Assembly (NCBI GenBank): GCA_023411395.1
Contig: JAEYOV010000061.1
Location: forward strand, 4,035 to 68,034
Direction: 5' to 3'
From: Bacillota bacterium
GTDB taxonomy: Bacteria; Bacillota; Clostridia; Christensenellales; Aristaeellaceae
DNA length: 64,000 nt
The notes beneath the pieces were generated by a model. It did no database searches. It saw only the letters and a list, made by a program, of their open reading frames with translations, and was not told the DNA's origin. A program made the translations under genes and the position numbers. Positions 1-7,856 of the stretch are shown here, in pieces (position 1 is the first letter of the stretch; each line of letters starts with the position of its first letter).

Positions 1-660
1 CTCCTCAAAAATATGCCACTGTTTCAAGGCATTGGGAGCAAGGAACTGGATGCGCTGATAGGCTGCCTTTCGGGCCGCGAGCGGAGTTATGGTAAAAACG
101 AGGCCATTTTCCGTGCCGGGGATGCACCCAAATACCTTGGTGTGGTGCTGGAAGGCAATGTGCGCGTATTTCGGGAGGATCTGCTGGGCAACAGGACCAT
201 CCTGGGGGAAGTTGGCCAAGGTGAGCTGTTCGGCGAGACTTTTGCCTTGGCCAGAGCCGAATCGCTGCCCGTAACGGTAACGGCAACGCAGCCAAGCCAG
301 GTGCTGCTCATAGAGGGGTGGCGGATCACCGGTACATGCGCCCACTGCTGCAGGTTTCACACGCGGCTGATCGAAAATATGATGGCCATTCTGGCAAGAA
401 AAAACCTGCTGCTCAGCGAGACGATGGAGGTTTTGTCCAAACGCTCTACCCGTGATAAGTTATTGAATTACCTCTCCGGCCAATCCCAGCGCGCGGGCAG
501 CCTTACCTTTGCCGTTCCCTTCAACCGCCAGGAGCTGGCGGATTACCTGTGCGTGGACAGGAGCGCCATGTCCAGCGAGCTTAGCAAGCTGCAAAAGGAA
601 GGCATATTGTCCTGCGACCGCTCAAGCTTTACACTGCATAAGGAATTGGATCCATCCTGA
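1..660 (+). CDS. Crp/Fnr family transcriptional regulator, 5' end outside window
   Basis: The reading frame is already open at base 1 (codons for L-L-K-N precede the first ATG at 13), and family members usually start about ten residues earlier, so the gene probably begins upstream. A cyclic-nucleotide-binding-type beta roll fills about residues 1-115 counted from that ATG. A long dimer helix and a Crp-type winged helix-turn-helix near residues 165-210 follow (NRQELADYL, SAMSSEL). A C-x-x-C-C cluster followed by F-H lies near residue 113, a pattern seen in clostridial relatives; whether it binds a cofactor cannot be read from sequence. Ligand and targets are unknown. The probable small RNA immediately downstream has its own promoter. 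Confidence 0.88.
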   Translation, partial: LLKNMPLFQGIGSKELDALIGCLSGRERSYGKNEAIFRAGDAPKYLGVVLEGNVRVFREDLLGNRTILGEVGQGELFGETFALARAESLPVTVTATQPSQVLLIEGWRITGTCAHCCRFHTRLIENMMAILARKNLLLSETMEVLSKRSTRDKLLNYLSGQSQRAGSLTFAVPFNRQELADYLCVDRSAMSSELSKLQKEGILSCDRSSFTLHKELDPS

Positions 661-672
661 AAGAATTTATGG

Positions 673-701
673 TTGCCAATTTCCTTCGGATGTGCTAAGA
701 T
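673..701 (+). promoter_or_regulatory. Sigma-A promoter with extended -10 for the 707-889 RNA
   Basis: A -35 box TTGCCA (673-678), a 17-bp spacer and a -10 box TAAGAT (696-701) preceded by TG at 693-694 (extended -10). This predicts a transcript start near 707, just before a structured segment that ends in a terminator. Confidence 0.6.
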
Positions 702-706
702 ATGGC

Positions 707-889
707 TGAAATTTCCGCAGGTCGTTGCGGCGCGAAAGGAGCTGTTGAGGAATGAAAAAGAGCAGTGTGGAGGGCTTTCCGTAAAACAGCATAGCCGCGG
801 CATGGGTAAAATGTGCTTGTTTTTACCGCCGCACAAGACCTTTCGTGCATACTGTGATCCCGCAGGACACATCGAAGGATGTGTTTTTT
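707..889 (+). ncRNA. Probable structured non-coding RNA or riboswitch, family not recognised
   Basis: This interval has no convincing gene but strong RNA architecture. A closing helix pairs GCGCGAAAGG (730-739) with CCTTTCGTGC (839-848), ten pairs with one G-U. Inside it one arm pairs GCTGTT (741-746) with AACAGC (785-790). A second arm pairs GCGGC (797-801) plus GGTAAAA (805-811) with TTTTACC (821-827) plus GCCGC (828-832). Together they make a three-way junction. TGCGG (726-730) can pair with CCGCA either at 715-719 or at 860-864, a switch-like choice. A promoter precedes it and a terminator (867-889) closes it, giving about 180 nt. No known riboswitch consensus was recognised. It could be a free small RNA or a leader of rsgA. 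Confidence 0.5.
867..889 (+). terminator. Intrinsic terminator of the small RNA
   Basis: ACACATC (867-873), loop GAAG, GATGTGT (878-884), then a run of T to 889: a short, typical Rho-independent terminator. Confidence 0.65.
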
Positions 890-893
890 GTTT

Positions 894-932
894 GCCGCGG
901 ATACAGCCCGGAAGGGTGTCCGCGGCATTTTT
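894..932 (+). terminator. Second tandem terminator upstream of rsgA
   Basis: GCCGCGGA/TCCGCGGC arms (894-901 and 919-926) with inner ACA/TGT and CCC/GGG pairs, followed by TTTTT. It stands about 80 bases before the rsgA start, so rsgA is either controlled by read-through or uses a promoter not clearly seen. Confidence 0.6.
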
Positions 933-1009
933 GTGCCAATCTGGGGCTGTTTTTTTACGGGAAGCGGCAGTCAACCGGCAACAAAGAGTCACATTTGAGG
1001 AGGAAACGG

Positions 1010-2062
1010 ATGAATTTCAGTCGGTTTGCTTTTCCCATGGATACAACTAAGGCCTGCGGAGAGGGCCTGATCCCCGCCCGGATCACCGCCGCTTTCAAGG
1101 AACGGTATGAGGTGGTCAGCGAAAAGGGCGCGAGCTTCGCGGTACTCAAGCGCGCGGCGTATCAAGGCAAAAATGCGGCGGAGGAGTTTCCGGCGGTGGG
1201 GGATTATGTATCCCTGCGCTACGAGGAAACGGGAGACAGCCTGATCGTAAAAACGCTGCCCAGGTCATCGAAATTTTCCCGCAGCAACTTTTCCGGCCAC
1301 GCGGCAGGCTATGTAAAAACGGTTTTGTCGCAGACGGTGGCCGCCAATTTCGACTATGTGTTTTTGATGTCCTCCCTCAACCATGATTTCAATGTGGCCA
1401 GGATGGAACGCTACCTGGCCATGGCTTACCACAGCGGCGCGCAGCCCGTGATCATATTGACCAAGGCGGACGCGGCGGTGGAGCGGGCGGAGAAGCTGAA
1501 CCGGGCACGGGCCATTGCCGGTCAAGCGCCCATTCATGTCATCAGTGCCCATACAGGGGAGGGTATTTTGGAGCTTGCCGCATACTTTGAGCCGGGGAAG
1601 ACAGCCGTTTTCCTGGGTTCCTCAGGCGTTGGCAAATCCAGCCTGGTGAACGCGCTGGCGGGCCAGGAGGTTATGCCGGTCAATGACATCCGGGAGGATG
1701 ATTCCAAGGGCCGCCATACCACCACCCACCGGCAGATGATTTTCCTGCCCGGCGGGGCGATGGTGATCGATACCCCCGGCCTTCGGGAACTGGGGATGTG
1801 GGAGGCGGAGGAAGGCCTTTTGGAAACGTTTGCCGATGTGGAGGCATATCTGGGCCGGTGCCGCTTTTCCAACTGCTCCCACCGCGGTGAGCCGGGCTGC
1901 GCCATACGGGAGGCTGTAGCCCAGGGAAAGCTGGAACAGGAGCGGGTGGACCGCTACCGGCAGCTTTTGGGCGAAACGAGGTTCAGCGCAAAAAAGGCCA
2001 AGCCAAGCAAAGATGCGTCCGGAAAGCGGCCGCGCAGCAACCTGTGGCCGGCGGAAGAATAA
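1010..2062 (+). CDS. rsgA: Ribosome small-subunit-dependent GTPase RsgA
   Basis: Ribosome-assembly GTPase that checks late 30S subunits in the cytoplasm. The protein (350 aa) shows the permuted GTPase order of the family: the G4 motif LTKAD near residue 150, then the P-loop GSSGVGKSS near 203, then DTPG near 254. A C-terminal zinc knuckle C-x4-C-S-H-x5-C lies near residues 283-297, and an N-terminal OB-fold segment precedes the G domain. The ATG at 1010 is chosen because AGGAGG-type bases lie 8 nt upstream and the next residues (MNFSRF) fit the family; the frame stays open upstream but only through the terminator region. A bidirectional terminator follows. Length is normal. Confidence 0.95.
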   Translation: MNFSRFAFPMDTTKACGEGLIPARITAAFKERYEVVSEKGASFAVLKRAAYQGKNAAEEFPAVGDYVSLRYEETGDSLIVKTLPRSSKFSRSNFSGHAAGYVKTVLSQTVAANFDYVFLMSSLNHDFNVARMERYLAMAYHSGAQPVIILTKADAAVERAEKLNRARAIAGQAPIHVISAHTGEGILELAAYFEPGKTAVFLGSSGVGKSSLVNALAGQEVMPVNDIREDDSKGRHTTTHRQMIFLPGGAMVIDTPGLRELGMWEAEEGLLETFADVEAYLGRCRFSNCSHRGEPGCAIREAVAQGKLEQERVDRYRQLLGETRFSAKKAKPSKDASGKRPRSNLWPAEE

Positions 2063-2079
2063 AAAGAAAATAGCGGCGC

Positions 2080-2125
2080 AAAAAAGCCGGGAGGCATCCA
2101 ACCATGGAGCCTGCCCGGCTTTTTT
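2080..2125. terminator. Bidirectional terminator between rsgA and the convergent peptidase gene
   Basis: AAAAAAGCCGGG ... CCCGGCTTTTTT arms with inner pairs around a 16-nt loop; A and T runs on both sides let it serve both convergent genes. Confidence 0.75.
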
Positions 2126-2132
2126 CCGCTGC

Positions 2133-2915
2133 TCAGCGGTTTGCCGCCGAATAATTGTCCTTGAGGAACGTGATCCATTCCTGATAGACCGTTTCCCGCG
2201 TTTTGCCAAACGCGGCGCTGTAATCGCCTGTTTTCAAAAGCGTCAAAACCTTGTCCCAGCCGTAATTTTTGTCCAGATACTCCATGTAGGTATGGGCGAA
2301 ATAGTAACCGCCCATGTTGGAAAAGTCAACGGGGCTTTTCGTGTCCGTCTGCGCAAGGGTTGGGATGGGGGAGTTGTCGAACAGGTCATTTGGCGGGGCT
2401 CCGTTGGTCAGGTACAGCGCTGCCCCTTCATTGAGCCACAGGGGCATTTTGGAATTCAGGATGGAGTTCAAAGCGTGCACCATTTCATGGGGCGCGGCAT
2501 ACTTCCTTCTGTCGTAAGCCTGCGGGTTTGTGACCCCGGCGGGGGAGGCCAGGATGACCGTACTGCCCCGGTTGTCGCCAATATACCAGTTCAGGTTCAA
2601 AAAAAGCGCGATGAGGCCGTACTTTTTCGTTTGGAAGGTGCTTTGCCTGTCATAGATGTACAGCTTCAAATCCTGCTTTTCAGGGAAACCCAGCTTTTGC
2701 GTCAGCCTGCCGGCTTCCGCTTCCGCCAGGGCAAACACATCCCTGGCGGCATCTTCTTCGTTTTCGTAATAAACGGTGATCCAATCGCCGGCAAGCGCGC
2801 GCATTTTGCCGTTGTCCAGCCGCAGCGTGGGGAGGAAGGACGCGGCAAACAACAATGCGAGGACCGAGAGAGTAAGACCGGTAATGACCAGTGGCTTTTT
2901 CAATTTCTTCCGCAT
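2133..2915 (-). CDS. Membrane-anchored zinc peptidase-like protein (peptidase MA-type, HExxH)
   Basis: The 260-aa protein has a basic N-terminus and one hydrophobic segment (about residues 8-27), so the rest is probably outside the membrane. The zinc-peptidase motif HEMVH lies at residues 143-147 with a third ligand E163 in LNEGAALY, the spacing of gluzincin (peptidase MA/M1-like) enzymes. The substrate is unknown. It is the last gene of an apparent minus-strand unit: response regulator, sensor kinase, methyltransferase-like protein, peptidase (32 bp after the third). Control by that two-component system is inferred from position only. Confidence 0.75.
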   Translation of the reverse strand: MRKKLKKPLVITGLTLSVLALLFAASFLPTLRLDNGKMRALAGDWITVYYENEEDAARDVFALAEAEAGRLTQKLGFPEKQDLKLYIYDRQSTFQTKKYGLIALFLNLNWYIGDNRGSTVILASPAGVTNPQAYDRRKYAAPHEMVHALNSILNSKMPLWLNEGAALYLTNGAPPNDLFDNSPIPTLAQTDTKSPVDFSNMGGYYFAHTYMEYLDKNYGWDKVLTLLKTGDYSAAFGKTRETVYQEWITFLKDNYSAANR

Positions 2916-2947
2916 GGAATGATACCTCCAGTTTATATGCCCGGATA

Positions 2948-3562
2948 TTATACCACAAAGGGAATGAACCGTTTGGTGCGCTTCATGTACAAATCATAGG
3001 CTGTGCCGAATTCCCGGAGCATTTCTTTTTCCTCCCGCCTGGCCAGGCGAACGTACATGAACACCATCACCGGAAAGAGAATCAAAAGCGGCAGCGTAGC
3101 CCACTCGATGAGCATGCCCAAGGACAGGAGCAAAAGGCCCGTGTACTGGGGATGGCGGATATAGCGGTAAATGCCCGTGGTGACCAGTTCGCCCTTGCCC
3201 TTATCCCTGGACCAGTAGGCCTTGTGGATCTCCCGCCAGCCGCACAGGATGAGTGTCAGCGCGATGACGGCGCAGGCGATGTTGATGTACATTCCGAGAA
3301 ATCCGATTTGGTTGAACAGGGTATGCCCCCACAGAACACCTTCCGGCAGGTTTTTGCCCGCGATCCAGGAGATTACATACATGCTGAAGGGGATGCCGTG
3401 CATCTCGATGGCAAAGGCGAGGACAAAGGCCAGGTAAGCGCCCTTCGGCTTTTTCTCCATCTTCCGGTAAAAGGGCAGAAAGAAGAGTACGACCGTGTAG
3501 ACGGCAAAGAAAAAGAGTACGCCGCCCCAATTGTAAAAATGGCTTTCCAAAGTTTCCATCAT
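2948..3562 (-). CDS. Isoprenylcysteine carboxyl methyltransferase-like membrane protein
   Basis: A 204-aa polytopic membrane protein with the C-terminal signature of the ICMT/PEMT-like methyltransferase superfamily: GIYRYIRHPQYTG (the R-H-P-x-Y motif) and a late EE...FG..Y..Y stretch that forms the S-adenosylmethionine pocket in relatives. About five hydrophobic segments are seen. Start: tandem ATGs at 3562 lie 8-9 nt after GGGAGG; a longer frame upstream has no ribosome site. Bacterial members act on small molecules or lipids more often than on prenylated proteins, so the substrate is open. Confidence 0.75.
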   Translation of the reverse strand: MMETLESHFYNWGGVLFFFAVYTVVLFFLPFYRKMEKKPKGAYLAFVLAFAIEMHGIPFSMYVISWIAGKNLPEGVLWGHTLFNQIGFLGMYINIACAVIALTLILCGWREIHKAYWSRDKGKGELVTTGIYRYIRHPQYTGLLLLSLGMLIEWATLPLLILFPVMVFMYVRLARREEKEMLREFGTAYDLYMKRTKRFIPFVV

Positions 3563-3666
3563 GCGTGAAACCCTCCCGTATTCTTGCAGCCGCGCTTTTT
3601 CGGCGGCTTCATTACAAGAATAGCAAAGAAAGCTGAAGCGCATCTTATCGAAACCTTAAATCCACC

Positions 3667-5070
3667 TTAAGCTTTGGGAAGCATGATGAAAAAAGAACAG
3701 CCTTTTCCCGGGGATGTTTCCAGGCGGATGCTGCCGCCATGCAGGGAAATGATTTGCTTTACGATCGCAAGCCCGAGGCCCGTGCCGCCGGTTTTGGAGT
3801 TTCTGGCGGCATCCGCCCGGACAAAGGGCTGGAAAACCGTTTGAGCCAGTTCCTCCGCCATGCCGGCGCCGTTGTCCGCGAAGCATATCTTGAAGGAATC
3901 CTCTTTTGTTTTCAGGGAAAGGGATATGCTTGTACCCGCGGGATTGTATTTCAGCGCATTGGCGAACAGGTTTTGAAAGACCCTGTCCATGGCATCTTCA
4001 TCGATTTGGGCCCATGCCTCTTCCTCCGGAACGTCAAAATCATAGGCAAAGCCCGCGCTTTCCAAACCGGCGACATGATGGGCGGCTACCCTGCGCAGGT
4101 ATTCGCCCAAGTCCAGCCGGCTTTTTTTAAGGCGGTATTCCGGGCTTTCCAGCTTCGAAAGTTCGAACAGGCCCGTGATCAGCGTGTTTGCCCGCTGCCC
4201 GTTGTCCCGGATGGCGGCTAAATAAGTGCGCTGCGCCTGGGCAGGCTCGTTCTGATGATTGAGGCCGTATTCCGCATAACCCATGATGGCGGTGAGCGGG
4301 TTTTTCAGATCGTGGGAAATATCCAGCACCAACTGGCGCCGGCTTTTTTCCGCCCGCTCCCGGAGGGCGGTTTCCTCCTGCAGCTTTTGCGCCATTTCGT
4401 TGAACGTGTTTTGCAGCTCCAGAAATTCGTTTTTCAGTTTCAGGTCCACCCGCACGGTCAGGTCGCCTTCCTTCAGACGGCTGGTGCTTTGGCACAGCTT
4501 TCTCAAGGGCCTTGTGATGGTCAGCGCCGTAAGGCGGGAAGACGCCGCCGCGGCCAGGGAAAGCAAAAGCAGGTACAAAATGACCGTGGCGACGATGGCG
4601 CCTGTAACGGCCTGCGTGTCTTTGGAAGGGTATACCATGTTGCGGGCAATAGAAAAGTCGATGCGCAGGGAGGTGGGGAAGGTGATGACGAGCCAGTACC
4701 GCCCTTCCTTACTGTAGGCGGTGTCGTGGCTGTAGGGCACGCCCACGGCCCGGCTTGACGCAAGAAAATCCGTGAACTCCCCGGGCGTCAATGCGGTTTT
4801 GTGAAATACATCCAGCCCTTCGGACCGTACGATCTCGTATTGATCGCTAATCACCTGCACGCCTCCGCCGTCTTCCAAAACGCCGGAAACGTCGATTAGC
4901 CGGTAGTCCTCCCGCAAAAGCGCCCGGGCGGGATGGCGGTTTTTGACAAGCACGTTGGAAAGGATGCTGCCGGCAAAGTCCAGCGCGGCAAAGGCGATCA
5001 GGGCAATGATGGCGGACAGGAGAAGCATCAGGCCGTAATGCAAAAGGAAACCGCGGTGCATTTTATGCAT
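3667..5070 (-). CDS. Sensor histidine kinase (HAMP, HisKA, HATPase)
   Basis: A 467-aa membrane sensor kinase. Two transmembrane helices (about 9-31 and 154-177) flank a roughly 120-residue extracytoplasmic sensor. A HAMP linker (178-231), the phospho-acceptor helix with H253 in SHDLKNPLT, and an ATPase domain with N, DNGAG and GGTGLGLAI boxes follow. It overlaps the upstream response-regulator gene by one base (TAATG), so the two are translationally coupled. The domain order resembles Bacillota cell-envelope sensors; the signal is unknown. Confidence 0.92.
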   Translation of the reverse strand: MHKMHRGFLLHYGLMLLLSAIIALIAFAALDFAGSILSNVLVKNRHPARALLREDYRLIDVSGVLEDGGGVQVISDQYEIVRSEGLDVFHKTALTPGEFTDFLASSRAVGVPYSHDTAYSKEGRYWLVITFPTSLRIDFSIARNMVYPSKDTQAVTGAIVATVILYLLLLSLAAAASSRLTALTITRPLRKLCQSTSRLKEGDLTVRVDLKLKNEFLELQNTFNEMAQKLQEETALRERAEKSRRQLVLDISHDLKNPLTAIMGYAEYGLNHQNEPAQAQRTYLAAIRDNGQRANTLITGLFELSKLESPEYRLKKSRLDLGEYLRRVAAHHVAGLESAGFAYDFDVPEEEAWAQIDEDAMDRVFQNLFANALKYNPAGTSISLSLKTKEDSFKICFADNGAGMAEELAQTVFQPFVRADAARNSKTGGTGLGLAIVKQIISLHGGSIRLETSPGKGCSFFIMLPKA

Positions 5071-5774
5071 TATGGCTTTTCTCCTCCATCCTTAAAGAAC
5101 CTGTAGCCGATGCCCCGCACCGTTTGGATGCAGGATGGATTTTTTGGATCGGCTTCGATTTTGCTTCGCAAGTGGCTGATGTGCACCATGACGGTGTTGT
5201 CGTCATAATAGGTATCTTCGTTCCATACGGCCTGGTATAGCTGCCGCTTGGTGAACACGCGGCCGGGATTTTCCATCAGATGGCAGAGAAGCAGAAATTC
5301 CTTGGCGCTCAATTCCAGCGCTTCCCCGTTCATATAGGCCATACAGCCCGCCTTTTCTATAACAAGCGGCCCGGCCTGAAGGCGCGCTCCGGCTTCGCTT
5401 TTTGTATCTGTATATTCCCGGCTGCGGCGAAGGCGCGCGGCGATGCGGGCCATCAGCTCCGCCGTACTGAAAGGCTTGGTCATGTAGTCGTCCGCCCCCA
5501 GGTTCAGGCCAAGCACCTTGTCCATTTCCTCGCCCCGGGCCGTGAGCAGTATGACGGGTATATTGCTTGCATCCCGAATTCTGCGCAGAAGGTTCAGGCC
5601 GTCCAGCCCCGGCATCATCACATCCAGAAGGGCAAGATCGATTTTTTCCCGCTGCAAAAGCGCCCAGGCCGAAAGGCCATCCGGCGCCTCCAGCACATCA
5701 TAGCCTTCCTCCATGAGGTTCATGCGCAAAAGAGCGCGCAGGTCCTGCTCGTCTTCCGCCACCAGTATTCTCAT
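5070..5774 (-). CDS. OmpR-family DNA-binding response regulator
   Basis: A 234-aa regulator with a receiver domain (D51 in LLDVMMPGLDG, acidic pocket EDE at 7-9, K in TKPF) and a C-terminal winged-helix effector (last about 95 residues, ending RGIGYRF). The ATG at 5774 follows AAAGGAAAGG; a GTG 18 bases upstream lies inside that site and is unlikely. It pairs with the overlapping sensor kinase. Confidence 0.92.
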   Translation of the reverse strand: MRILVAEDEQDLRALLRMNLMEEGYDVLEAPDGLSAWALLQREKIDLALLDVMMPGLDGLNLLRRIRDASNIPVILLTARGEEMDKVLGLNLGADDYMTKPFSTAELMARIAARLRRSREYTDTKSEAGARLQAGPLVIEKAGCMAYMNGEALELSAKEFLLLCHLMENPGRVFTKRQLYQAVWNEDTYYDDNTVMVHISHLRSKIEADPKNPSCIQTVRGIGYRFFKDGGEKP

Positions 5775-5891
5775 ATAGGCCTTTCCTTTCACGAAAAGCT
5801 GCTGTATGGAAAGTATAACACAGACGGGAAATATGGGAAAGAAGCGGTTTCATGCCTCGCAAAAAAATTGCCGGATTCTGGCGAAGGGCGA

Positions 5892-5920
5892 TTGAATTCT
5901 ACTATATATTGTGCTATTCT
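5892..5920 (+). promoter_or_regulatory. Promoter of the phnDCEE operon
   Basis: TTGAAT (5892-5897), 17-bp spacer, TATTCT (5915-5920) with TG at 5912-5913 (extended -10). A short leader leads to the AGGAGG site of phnD. Confidence 0.6.
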
Positions 5921-5962
5921 TGTCTGGGACTACGAAATATATCGTACATAGGAGGCTTTCGT

Positions 5963-6988
5963 ATGAAAAAGTGGATCGCAATCCTGTTGGTTGCCATTTT
6001 GGCGCTGTCCGCAAGCGCCGCTGCCCTGGCGGAAACCAAAAAGATCGACAAGCTCGTGGTAGCCTATGTGCCCTCCCGCGATCCCCAGCAGATTATGGAC
6101 ATGTCTGCTCCATTGGGCCAATTGCTCAAGGATGAACTGCTTGCCCAGGGCGTGGAAGTAGGTTCTGTGGAAGTTGTGGTGACTACCAGCTATGAAGCGG
6201 CCGGCGAAGCCCTGTCCGCCGGAACCGCCGATGTGGGCCTCATTCCCGGCGGTACTTATATCATATATGACGATGGCGCGGATATCATCCTTACCGCCAC
6301 CCGCGACGGCCTGAGCAAGGATTCCCCCGACGCCAAGGATTGGAACGACGGCCAGGAGACTTTGGGCGTCAAGGAAAACCAGGTGAAGTACTACCGCGGC
6401 CTGATCATTGCCGGCCACACCGAAAAGGCACAGGCCCTGGCCGCCAAGGTCAACGCGGGCGAAGCCCTGACCTGGGAAGACGTGGATTCCGTCACCTGGG
6501 CGGTACAGGGACCCACCTCCGGTTCCGGCTACATTTATCCCAGCCTGTGGCTGTATCAGCAGTTTGGCAAGACCATTGTGGACCTGACCACCGCCGTGCA
6601 GTCCGACTCCTACGCCACCTCGTTTGCCCGCCTGGCCGCCGGTGACTGCGACGTGCTGGTGGTGTATGCCGATGGCCGCCGCGATTACGGTGACGAATGG
6701 ATCGGGGAATGGGGCCGCAAAGATTCCATATGGGTTGCCACCGAAACAAACGTGATCGGTGTCACCGAGGGTATTTACAATGACGGCGTGGCCGTGAGCA
6801 AGAACTCACCCATCATGGATGAAACGCTCATCGCCGCCCTGCAGCAGGCGTTCATGAATATGAACACGACCGAAGTAGGCCAGAAGGTCATCTCCATTTA
6901 CAGCCATACGGGTTATGCGCCGGCCACTTCCGCCGACTATGACGGCGCCCGCGCCGTTCAGGAAATGCTCCGTTCCCTTCAGAAGTAA
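5963..6988 (+). CDS. phnD: Phosphonate/phosphite-type ABC transporter substrate-binding protein
   Basis: A 341-aa extracytoplasmic binding protein of the PhnD family (Pfam Phosphonate-bd): two-lobed, with a VAYVPSRD start and a Ser/Thr-rich GPTSGSGYIYP stretch typical of the oxyanion pocket. The signal peptide spans residues 1 to about 24 and ends ALAE, with no cysteine, so it is not a classic lipoprotein. The ATG at 5963 follows AGGAGG. It is the first gene of phnD-phnC-phnE-phnE-nucleotidase. The exact ligand (phosphonate, phosphite or an organophosphate) cannot be told; the nucleotidase at the operon end hints at nucleotide-derived phosphorus. Confidence 0.88.
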   Translation: MKKWIAILLVAILALSASAAALAETKKIDKLVVAYVPSRDPQQIMDMSAPLGQLLKDELLAQGVEVGSVEVVVTTSYEAAGEALSAGTADVGLIPGGTYIIYDDGADIILTATRDGLSKDSPDAKDWNDGQETLGVKENQVKYYRGLIIAGHTEKAQALAAKVNAGEALTWEDVDSVTWAVQGPTSGSGYIYPSLWLYQQFGKTIVDLTTAVQSDSYATSFARLAAGDCDVLVVYADGRRDYGDEWIGEWGRKDSIWVATETNVIGVTEGIYNDGVAVSKNSPIMDETLIAALQQAFMNMNTTEVGQKVISIYSHTGYAPATSADYDGARAVQEMLRSLQK

Positions 6989-7009
6989 CCCGCATCCGAA
7001 AAAGTCCTT

Positions 7010-7047
7010 CGCAGGGGGATGGGCTCCTTAGAGTTCATCCCCTTGCG
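7010..7047 (+). promoter_or_regulatory. Intergenic stem-loop between phnD and phnC
   Basis: CGCAGGGGGATG pairs with CATCCCCTTGCG (12 pairs, one wobble, 14-nt loop) without a T run. A 3' stabiliser or processing hairpin that raises binding-protein mRNA over the transporter mRNA is the likely role (inference). Confidence 0.5.
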
Positions 7048-7094
7048 GACGTTGATCCCTTCTATCCATCCTATTCCCCGGGAGGCATTGCGCT

Positions 7095-7856
7095 ATGATC
7101 CGGTTCGACCATGTGAGCAAGGTATATCCCAACGGGCTGAAAGCCTTGAGCAACGTAACCCTGGAGATTGACCAGGGAGAGTTTGTGGCCATCATCGGCC
7201 TGTCGGGAGCGGGAAAATCCACACTCATCCGCCTGATCAACCGCATGCATGACGTGACGGAGGGCAAGCTGACCGTAAATAACGTCAACGTGCGGGAATT
7301 GCGGGGGAAAAGTTTGCGCAGGTTTCGCCGGGGAATCGGCATGATCTTTCAATCCTTCAATCTTGTCACAAGGACCACCGTTATCAAAAACGTGCTGGCG
7401 GCTTATGTTCCCGACATGCCTTTCTGGCGGGTGCTGATCGGCTTCTTTCCCAAGGCCGCCAAAATCGGCGCGCTGGAGGCGCTGGATAAGGTGGGTATTC
7501 TGGAAAAGGCCTACATCCGGGCCGACCAGTTATCCGGCGGCCAGCAGCAGCGGGTGGCGCTGGCCCGGACGCTGGCGCAGGGCCCCAAGATCATACTGGC
7601 GGACGAGCCTGTGGCCGCGCTGGACCCGGTAACAGCCAAGCAGGTGATGGATGATTTCAAGCGGATCAACCGGGATATGAACATATCCATCCTGATCAAC
7701 ATCCATCATGTGGACCTGGCGCTGCAGTACGCCGACCGGGTGATTGGCATCCGTGCCGGGGAGATCGTCTATGACGGGCCGGTGAAGGATGTTACCAAGG
7801 AAGTACTGGACGCCATTTATGAAGGGAACAGGGAGAAGGCGGTGACGGCCGTATGA
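7095..7856 (+). CDS. phnC: Phosphonate-type ABC transporter ATP-binding protein
   Basis: A 253-aa ATPase with every ABC motif intact: Walker A GLSGAGKST (about 36-44), Q-loop in MIFQSFN, signature LSGGQQQRVA, Walker B IILADEP and a switch histidine in NIHHVD. It matches the PhnC family in length and in its NRMHDVTEG segment. GGGAGG lies 9 nt before the ATG. Its stop overlaps the next start by four bases (ATGA), coupling it to the first permease. Confidence 0.92.
   Translation: MIRFDHVSKVYPNGLKALSNVTLEIDQGEFVAIIGLSGAGKSTLIRLINRMHDVTEGKLTVNNVNVRELRGKSLRRFRRGIGMIFQSFNLVTRTTVIKNVLAAYVPDMPFWRVLIGFFPKAAKIGALEALDKVGILEKAYIRADQLSGGQQQRVALARTLAQGPKIILADEPVAALDPVTAKQVMDDFKRINRDMNISILINIHHVDLALQYADRVIGIRAGEIVYDGPVKDVTKEVLDAIYEGNREKAVTAV

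Noticed and set aside
707..866. 6S RNA, SRP RNA or a known riboswitch
   Set aside because: The size fits 6S, but the fold is a three-way junction rather than a rod with a central bubble, and no SRP or riboswitch consensus was recognised.
845..1009. N-terminal extension of RsgA
   Set aside because: The frame is open but runs through a terminator and unlike-protein sequence; the ATG at 1010 has the ribosome site and the family N-terminus.
2013..2999. 328-aa plus-strand frame
   Set aside because: Antisense to the HExxH peptidase gene; no family resemblance and no ribosome site.
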